Assembly: GCA_032629725.1 (NCBI GenBank)
Contig: JAFEVB010000022.1
Span: forward strand, 1,426,001-1,490,000
From: Gremmenia infestans
Taxonomy: Eukaryota; Ascomycota; Leotiomycetes; Helotiales; Hamatocanthoscyphaceae
DNA length: 64,000 bases
Direction: 5' to 3'
The notes under the pieces are model-generated. The model worked only from the letters and a program-made list of their open reading frames with translations, was not told the origin of the DNA and ran no database searches. Positions 57,712 to 64,000 of the stretch are shown here, one piece after another (positions within the stretch are counted from its first letter, which is position 1; every line of letters starts with the position of its first letter). The position numbers were made by a program, and so were the translations under genes.

Positions 57712-58357
57712 CGTGGAATCGACCTGTGAATTTTTAATGATTGTTTTTAGTGCTACTTTCCTGCTCCGTACGTATGGTGCAGCTGATGCTGAGCGGCCTG
57801 GCGATAATGCGGGGTCACTGTAGGTGTTGCAATACTACTTGCAGGTAGGAAGAGCGATATGCCGAATCACTACTGTCAGTTGTTGTCAAATAAGAGTAGT
57901 TGGAATGTGAGCAAGCTTTAAGAATTTTAACGTGCCATTATATAGGCGAGTATAACAGCAGTGAGGAATCCTTCAATCTGGCAAAACAGATAAAGGGGTT
58001 TTCGTCCACCATACTGATTGTCTTTGTTGAAACAGCCCGAATAACCATTTCCGGTTCGTGTTCTGCGCAATGTTGAAAGACATACTGTTATATTCGCATT
58101 AGAGCAACAAAAAAAAGTACTTGGCCTGAGACCTAATTTAGAAAATTCGACTTCTTTGTTATTACAACAACAGAACAAATAAATCGCGCTCCTATTTAAT
58201 CTAAGATTCATTTAGAATCTAGATAGACTTGAATGTCAACGCTGCTCATCACGCCGAACTTTTTTATCCAGACGACCCCTTTTCAGGCTACCGAGAAAAC
58301 CTGTAACCAGAGCTACTGGTGGTATCCCAAAGCCTTGAAGGAACCAATAAAGCTAGA
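57712..58357. other. Divergent gap between DUF6590 and coiled-coil genes
   Basis: About 57712-57838 continues the DUF6590 frame without an ATG. A second coding-like fragment in another frame (DSSDSAYRSSYLQ) lies at about 57840-57890. The rest is AT-rich promoter-like DNA. No separate gene. Confidence 0.45.
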
Positions 58358-59860
58358 ATGCTTAGAATCATGACGGGAACTTTCTTCTGGCACCTTGTGG
58401 GAATTGTTGGTGATGCGTTCGAATTGAATGGACCACCAGAAAATGACACCGAGCCCGGCGTCGCCAATGATGATCAAGCTTCAGAATGTTTTCCAGCATT
58501 AACCGAACAACAATCGTCAAGTCAAACGGCTGCGAGCGATAGTCGACATAGCAGAGATATGCTGATCCCGGACGATACCCAAGCTGCTGTTGCTGCTACT
58601 TCCCTGAAGCTAGACCACGAAGACGTTGTTATGGACGACCTTCAATTTTCACATACTCCACCTTTGACAGCACCTTATCTTCAAGTATTCAGTCATCCTG
58701 GAAGGGAAGGAGCGGAAGGTTCAGCGATGTCCCTCACAGATACCCTCATCTGGCAGTTGAACACTGTTTTTCGGTGCGAAAACAAGATTACCAGGCTTCT
58801 GGCTAAGCTTAAGAAACTGGAAGCACAACAGGTAGAGTTGGAAACCATGCTCGATGATCTCCATCGCCAGCGCAATCAAGTACCAGATGGCGAAGACCCC
58901 ACGGAACAGGTTCAGGTTTTGGAATACGCACAAGACTTGGCTGGGGAGCTGGAGAGCGAGAGGAACGATTTGCTCCAAAAATTGCAACACACGGAGCACG
59001 AAATGAATAGCCCTAAGGCTGATATGTATCGTGATCTGAAAGAAGTCATGGGTAGATATAATCTTCTCGAGGACATATCTGGAGGAAGTGACTCTGGCCA
59101 TGTTCCTTGGAACCAGGTTATCACACAGCAACAGCAGCAAAATGCACCTGCTGCACAGCCACCCACACCTACTCCTAGTGAAGCTGCGCGATATGCCCAG
59201 GAAGACGCGAGAGAGGAGGCGCGCGATTTCAAGACAAGGAAGGAAATTGACCTCCAAGATGCGCGCGCAAAGATAGACAATTGGACCCATCACTACGATG
59301 ACAGATACGGAGAGTATCGCGCAATGGTTGATGAAGGTACCACTGATCTCCCAAAAACAGAATTCGATATCATTCTTTTGGGCCACCAACGGCAGGCAAC
59401 GAGAGACCTGGTCGAGGCCGAGCAGGAGTATGATGCAGCAGTGCAGCAGGCAAAAGCTCTCGGCGTGGTTTTTTGGGACCCAGACCAAGAGTCACAATTT
59501 CCCGATAATGCTGACGATGGGTATCGAATCTCCATGGAGCATGATATGGTTCAGCACGTTGATCGGGATCGAATCGAGAGATGGATGGCAGAGAAAGAGG
59601 ACCGACTGAATCATTCGACCGATTGCGACGATTGGGACGCTAAAAGCATTGATATCTGTGATAGTATCAGCTTGGTGGCAGAAGGGAAGGACAAATCCCG
59701 AATCAATCGCTGGCAGGCGACGTGCGATGAACAGAGAGCTGAACAGGAATCTCCTGAACCGTCTTTGGAAACTAAAGCCGTCGGTATATATAATTGTGTA
59801 CATAAATGTACACGGTCCAAGTACACCACACATAGTGGTTCTAGTTCGTGTACAATATGA
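58358..59860 (+). CDS. Orphan coiled-coil protein
   Basis: Single frame of 500 aa from the ATG at 58358. A hydrophobic start (MTGTFFWHLVGIVGDAFEL) could be a weak signal peptide or helix. An acidic disordered stretch follows. A coiled coil spans about 130-225, with heptad-like NKITRLLAKLKKLEAQQVEL and later QDLAGELESERNDLLQKL; a second helical region (about 285-370) is rich in Ala, Glu and Arg. The C-terminus becomes Cys/Ser-rich. No catalytic motif or family is recognised. The long uninterrupted frame and stable composition support a real gene. It sits in the accessory block. Confidence 0.6.
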   Translation: MLRIMTGTFFWHLVGIVGDAFELNGPPENDTEPGVANDDQASECFPALTEQQSSSQTAASDSRHSRDMLIPDDTQAAVAATSLKLDHEDVVMDDLQFSHTPPLTAPYLQVFSHPGREGAEGSAMSLTDTLIWQLNTVFRCENKITRLLAKLKKLEAQQVELETMLDDLHRQRNQVPDGEDPTEQVQVLEYAQDLAGELESERNDLLQKLQHTEHEMNSPKADMYRDLKEVMGRYNLLEDISGGSDSGHVPWNQVITQQQQQNAPAAQPPTPTPSEAARYAQEDAREEARDFKTRKEIDLQDARAKIDNWTHHYDDRYGEYRAMVDEGTTDLPKTEFDIILLGHQRQATRDLVEAEQEYDAAVQQAKALGVVFWDPDQESQFPDNADDGYRISMEHDMVQHVDRDRIERWMAEKEDRLNHSTDCDDWDAKSIDICDSISLVAEGKDKSRINRWQATCDEQRAEQESPEPSLETKAVGIYNCVHKCTRSKYTTHSGSSSCTI

Positions 59861-61188
59861 AATGAAATGTATGTATAAAAACACTCTTGGCTTTTTTTAT
59901 GATAATTTGTGATGTTTGTCCCCTAAAATAAGGCGAAAAGTGGTTTCGACTGATGGCATAGGGCGCCGAGCCCAAATTGACCAGAAAGTCTCCGAACTGA
60001 AGGTGTTTTCGACGCTTGCGGCTGCTCTGCCAGACTTCGAACCTACTCGTACTGCGGTCTGTATTTAACTTCAGATATCGAATTTACTTTTTCCATTTCG
60101 TGCCTTCGCGTTCTTGACCTCTTCGTGCGCCTGGCCAAGTACTTCTCATGTAGGGTTTTGTGTGGGTGCTTCCTTCCTCAAATGATCGACGCTAATTTCT
60201 GCCCCCTTTGTGACGCCATGTTTCCCTACTTTCTAGACGTCATACAACGTGACTGCGCCTGGACTTTAAAACAGTCAGTCCTTCCTCAGAGAAACTAGAG
60301 AATAGCAGAAAATAGCAGAAAACATACGCTCCATGAAATGACTACAATAACTAAGCTCACATGACGTAGTCTTGGAGAATGCCCAAAGCTCCCGCTATAT
60401 CTCGGATCAGATTGAGACGTGTTTACTACAAGTCGGCGCTGTCGAACAAAACTTCAACTCTGACAAGAATCCCTGCTTCTCAACCAATCCACTAGACCGA
60501 CCGCTGTACTCAGAATGGGATCCGTATGTCAAAAATTGCCCAATCACTGAGACTTCTAGCCCTGCCTTGAAAGAAAGACCTTGTCCCCCCTCAAGGAAAA
60601 GCGTACTAAATTCGTGGATGGTTTCTTGTATCCTCAAGCTGGCAAACACTGAATTAAAGTAATATTCACAAACTTAAGAATCTACTAATCATCATTAATC
60701 AACTTGCGCTTTGCTAGCCCGATCAGAAAAGTACAGACCTAAACTTAATGGAAATTGTGTCCGCACTTGCAGAAGCACTCCGAGACGGTGAGGATAATCG
60801 TTAACAGTGGCAAGGTAGTGACTCCTGAGTAATTGCTAAAGCTGGTTTTGGTTTTGTGAGGATTGGTATAACGAGGAGATCACATCGAAGAGGTGCGAAT
60901 TATCAGGGTTGGGCTTCTGCACCGCCGTCGCGGTAGGATAGACACAAATGACTGCCCATCTGAGACTGAGGCAGAGTACATATCCAGGTCAGAGATCGAG
61001 TAAGGTTCGAAGTAAGAAGATCATGGTTTTCTCCCCTCCCCAGAAGTCCTGGTATACCGAAGAGATGACAATCGCCTACTCGAAGTGGAAGGATTTCAAC
61101 TCAGCGCATAACCCCTCCCCAAACCAAAAAGAACTACAGAAATATTCAAAAACGCTGCATTTGCCCAAGGATATCTTAAGCTACACTC
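59861..61188. other. Gap with spliced coding-like fragments
   Basis: Several fragments on the plus strand look coding. One frame at about 60748-60787 (MEIVSALAEALRDG) ends at a GTGAGG donor. It can continue in frame from 60876 after an ACGAG acceptor (DHIEEVRIIRVGLLHRRRG) to a GTAAGG donor at 61000. Beyond that the frame is unclear: one choice stops quickly, another joins the open frame up to 61220. Upstream, a 96-codon frame (60372-60662) is also open. This may be a degraded gene or one whose structure I could not solve. Confidence 0.3.
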
Positions 61189-62349
61189 TCACTCGGTCTC
61201 CGGCCAAAGCTCGCTCATAAAGAGCCACTCAAAAGCCAGGTTACCCTGAGCGTTCTTCTTCTCCTCCCACACTGCATTACGCTGCCCAAGCCAAGCCCGC
61301 AAACCCTCCGGCAGACCAACGTCCTCATCCTTCGCATCATCAACAGCCTTACCCTTGCCTTTACCACCCACACCCGGATCAACAGCCTTGCCCGCATCCA
61401 GACCCTCAACCTTCCGCATCAGCTCCCCCAACGCATTCCGCACCCTAACCACAGCATCCGACATGACACCCTCACAATTCACAAATGCCTGACAGGCTTT
61501 GTACCCCAAGATGGACGCCCTCAAATAGTCACCCATATCAAGCGCAATATCAAACGCGTCCGCGAACAGCATTCCAAGCCGGTAGTCCTTGACGAGGGGC
61601 TGTTCTAGCATAAGCGTGAGTGCACAGTTTACAAGCCACAGCGCCTTGCCCACGTCCTTCTCGCGATGGACACGCATAGACCAATCCTCCAACTTGTGAT
61701 ATCTCTCATCTGTCGCTTGGCGGTCTTCGGACCGCTGCATGCACCAGTCGCAGTAGCATGTGAAGCCGTACGTCCTCTTGATTAGATCGCGGTTGATGAC
61801 GTTGGCGGGTGCGTAGGAGATGGTGATTTGTTCGTTGGCGGCGATATCGCTGAGTGCGTACACGGTGATGGCGTTTAGGCTCTCGTTCCAGGCGTGGTGC
61901 GCATTATGGTGACAGGAATGATTGGCCCACGAGAGCAAGGGAAAGATGCCGAAATAATCGGTTTTTCGACGTCTCGCTCCTAGTGGGATAGGAATTGCTG
62001 CGGTCTTGAACTTTCCGATGTAATGCGTCTTGAAGAATTTACCTGTGCTGAGACCATCTTGTTGGTATTCGGCAAATGGGTGGTAGTTGGAGAGGATCTC
62101 CCACGCTGCTTGATCGGTAGAGTTGTGCGACTCGATATGCTGTTTTACGAGTCTCTCGGCGGCGGCGGTGGAGGGCTTGAAGTAAAAGGACGCGGGAGCG
62201 ACAAAGAGGGGCTTCTCTATAAGGATCTGGGTGCCGGCTTTGATCCTATTCTTTGCGACGAGGCCTTTTCCCATGTTGTGTCGATGGACAAATATGTTGG
62301 GCAGGATCACTGGGGGTCCGGATGGCTCGGGTTCTGGTTCGGATTCCAT
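61189..62349 (-). CDS. SET-domain protein
   Basis: Single exon, 386 aa. The SET domain spans about residues 14-215, beginning NIFVHRHNMGKGLVAKNRIKAG. It includes the core NHSCHHNAHHAW and the late motif ITISYAPANVINRDLIKRTYGF. A post-SET-like zinc motif CYCDWC follows directly, and a helical C-terminal region (about 235-380) resembles SMYD-like fungal SET proteins. Substrate could be a histone or other protein lysine; it is not predictable. A Gly/Lys-rich low-complexity run (GVGGKGKGKAVDD) lies near residue 330. It starts MESEPEPEPSGPP. Confidence 0.85.
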   Translation of the reverse strand: MESEPEPEPSGPPVILPNIFVHRHNMGKGLVAKNRIKAGTQILIEKPLFVAPASFYFKPSTAAAERLVKQHIESHNSTDQAAWEILSNYHPFAEYQQDGLSTGKFFKTHYIGKFKTAAIPIPLGARRRKTDYFGIFPLLSWANHSCHHNAHHAWNESLNAITVYALSDIAANEQITISYAPANVINRDLIKRTYGFTCYCDWCMQRSEDRQATDERYHKLEDWSMRVHREKDVGKALWLVNCALTLMLEQPLVKDYRLGMLFADAFDIALDMGDYLRASILGYKACQAFVNCEGVMSDAVVRVRNALGELMRKVEGLDAGKAVDPGVGGKGKGKAVDDAKDEDVGLPEGLRAWLGQRNAVWEEKKNAQGNLAFEWLFMSELWPETE

Positions 62350-63316
62350 AATGTCTGATAGTTATGTGGTATTATTCGATCAGATATGGAGGAGAGTTTC
62401 GGTGGAGAGGAGGATGCCCAGGAATTATATGTTGTTGGAGATGAAATCCCTTTTATTGAGGAGAAATGCTACGGCTAAGTGAATCAGTCTGACTCGAAGT
62501 CTGCGATGGTTCTCCACTATACAGCTGCACTTACACAAAACTGTAACTGCCATTCCCGAGACCGAGGTGTTGCTCCAGCTTCCATATATTTACTTAAGTT
62601 GATCTGAATCCGGTCCATGGTATGAGGGACGAACAATCTTTGTCGTCACGAGCCGGCCGCGGACATTGCTTGTATAACACAAATTCTGACGGGCTTAAGT
62701 GAATGGTGAAAAGAAGACACCAGTAATCTAGGGCAAGTGCACGCGAATCACTATCAAATGGTGATATGGAATTAGCTAAAATGACACCGGTAGGCAAGAA
62801 AGTTCTGCGCCTCGAGCTAATATGAAGCATTGCAAATAGTTTGAGAACGCAGCAAATACAATCAAATTACCACGCAATGATACTCGACTTAGAGATTATT
62901 CTGAATAAAGAGAATTCAAACGGGGTCGTACAACACTGTGATTATATTACACTTTCTAGGGAATTTTCACATAATGACTCCGCACTGCCGAGTACCCCTT
63001 TACCACAACGTCAAAATCTGACAACCCAAAGCGGCACATACAAATCAGTACAGTGGACAATGGCACTAGTCCAGCATATCACGGAAGCATGAACCAGGCA
63101 CAGCAATATAAAGAAGAGGGATGAAGAACAAAAACATCGTTAGTTGTCCACTACCTCTACTTTCGGCATACAGCCCAAACGACTCCATATTACGCCAGGC
63201 TCCAACACCAATTTTCCTACCATTATGGCCAAGTCATTCAGTCATATCATCTCCATGTATCAAGCCCAGAAACACATCGTAGGTATCATATCATAAGTTT
63301 CCATCCCAAACTCCAC
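62350..63316. other. Intergenic, SET gene promoter
   Basis: SET gene promoter and 3' flank of the edge gene. Only short frames without recognisable content. No RNA gene or repeat was seen. Confidence 0.5.
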
Positions 63317-64000
63317 TCATCTCAAGACACCGGCACTCCTTGCACTCTCCCCAACCCTAACATCTTCCTCGCCCTCCTTCTCTCGCTCTCTTCCCCTCCC
63401 TACACCACTGACTTCCCTATCCCTAACGCTCGCCGTCGTAGATACACTTTCACTTCTCGTCCTACTGGCATCACTTGGTCTTCTCGCTCTAAGTGTACGT
63501 TCTAAGTCCCGAATTCGTCGCTTTAAAGCCTCGTTTTCGCGCTTAACGGCATCGAGCTCATGTCGGTGGTAAGCCGTCTCCTCGTACCGTCCTGTTGTCT
63601 GAACACTCGTGACAGAATCTGAACGATGTCCATGCCCGTACCCATGTCCTTCTCCACCTGCAGAATTGCCTACCAACCCTGTCAAATTCCCTGAAGATGG
63701 TTCGCGGTATTGGGGCAAGCTGGGTCGCTGTCCGTAAAAGTAAGAGAAATGATCAGGGTTTTGGTAGCTTGATTGTGCAGAGTTTATGGGGGCGGGACTA
63801 GAAGCACCGCTGCGTCGAGAGCTAGTCATGGAATTTTGGCGAGAGAGGGATTGTGATTGAGGGATTGAGTCGTGGCGGGGAATGTTGCCCCGGGTTCGGT
63901 CTGCAGTTGAGGATTGGAGACTACCTGTTATGCCACCGACGGTACTGACGCTGGCTGCTGTACCTGTCGTAATGCTGCGTGTACTTGTGCTAGAGGAGGA
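63317..64000 (-). CDS. Serine-rich coiled-coil protein, 3' part only
   Basis: The frame runs from the window edge at 64000 to a stop at 63317, giving the last 227 residues of a longer protein. It is Ser/Thr/Arg/Gln-rich throughout, with SSRRSGASSPAPINSAQSSY and a His/Gly run (GHGYGHGH). One short coiled coil, ELDAVKRENEALKRRIRDLE, is followed by an Arg/Ser-rich tail. No domain is recognised. The first ATG visible (63829) is internal: the frame is open to the edge. Confidence 0.7.
   Translation of the reverse strand, partial: SSSSTSTRSITTGTAASVSTVGGITGSLQSSTADRTRGNIPRHDSIPQSQSLSRQNSMTSSRRSGASSPAPINSAQSSYQNPDHFSYFYGQRPSLPQYREPSSGNLTGLVGNSAGGEGHGYGHGHRSDSVTSVQTTGRYEETAYHRHELDAVKRENEALKRRIRDLERTLRARRPSDASRTRSESVSTTASVRDREVSGVGRGREREKEGEEDVRVGESARSAGVLR

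Noticed and set aside
58721..59488. Minus-strand open frame of 255 codons
   Set aside because: Antisense to the coiled-coil gene. Its Cys/Leu/Val-rich content is the reverse of Gln/Glu/Lys-rich coding sequence.

Overview
The window is nuclear DNA from a filamentous ascomycete (Pezizomycotina). The evidence is dense protein-coding genes on both strands, short GT-AG introns (mostly 45-60 nt) with CTAAC/CTAAT-like branch sites, pyrimidine-rich tracts before start codons, and fungal-specific families (Zn2Cys6 regulator, rhodopsin-domain membrane protein, SurE-TTL fusion, ArAE/BRE4-like transporter, DUF6590). A leotiomycete is my best guess from gene content, but the sequence does not prove it. 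No tRNA, rRNA, CRISPR array or intact transposon was seen. Most genes span several open frames; exon joins below were worked out by hand from splice sites, frame and family conservation.

Left part (1-24.7 kb), housekeeping: a 3.4-kb stretch without a recognisable gene, then a Sir2/Hst1-type deacetylase (-), a BRE4/ArAE-type membrane protein (+), the replication nuclease-helicase Dna2 (-), a mitochondrial 2-oxodicarboxylate carrier (+), a small lysine-rich protein (+), a SurE-tubulin-tyrosine-ligase fusion of the Pby1 type (-), and an RCC1-type Ran exchange factor (-).

Middle part (25.9-38 kb), metabolic and surface genes: a DAO-type FAD oxidoreductase (-), a small conserved protein (-), an aldo/keto reductase (-), a rhodopsin-domain membrane protein (+), and an AidB-like acyl-CoA dehydrogenase (-).

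39-48.7 kb is a compact aromatic-catabolism cluster: a Zn2Cys6 regulator (+), fumarylacetoacetase (-), a CYP504-family phenylacetate-type hydroxylase (+) and homogentisate 1,2-dioxygenase (-). The P450 would feed homogentisate formation, the dioxygenase opens its ring, and fumarylacetoacetase makes fumarate and acetoacetate; the isomerase between them is not in the window. The regulator is a natural candidate for pathway control. A CCCCGCA motif lies upstream of every gene in the cluster.

49-61.2 kb looks like an accessory block: long gene-poor gaps, a cryptic multi-exon gene with a degenerate CCCH finger, orphan small proteins, a RING gene broken in a G8 run, a DUF6590 gene, an orphan coiled-coil gene, a perfect CACGTG-bearing inverted repeat and further coding-like fragments. 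The right edge holds a SET-domain gene (-) and the 3' part of a serine-rich coiled-coil gene (-). I did not find a clearly new biological system; the cluster and the accessory block are the best places to look.
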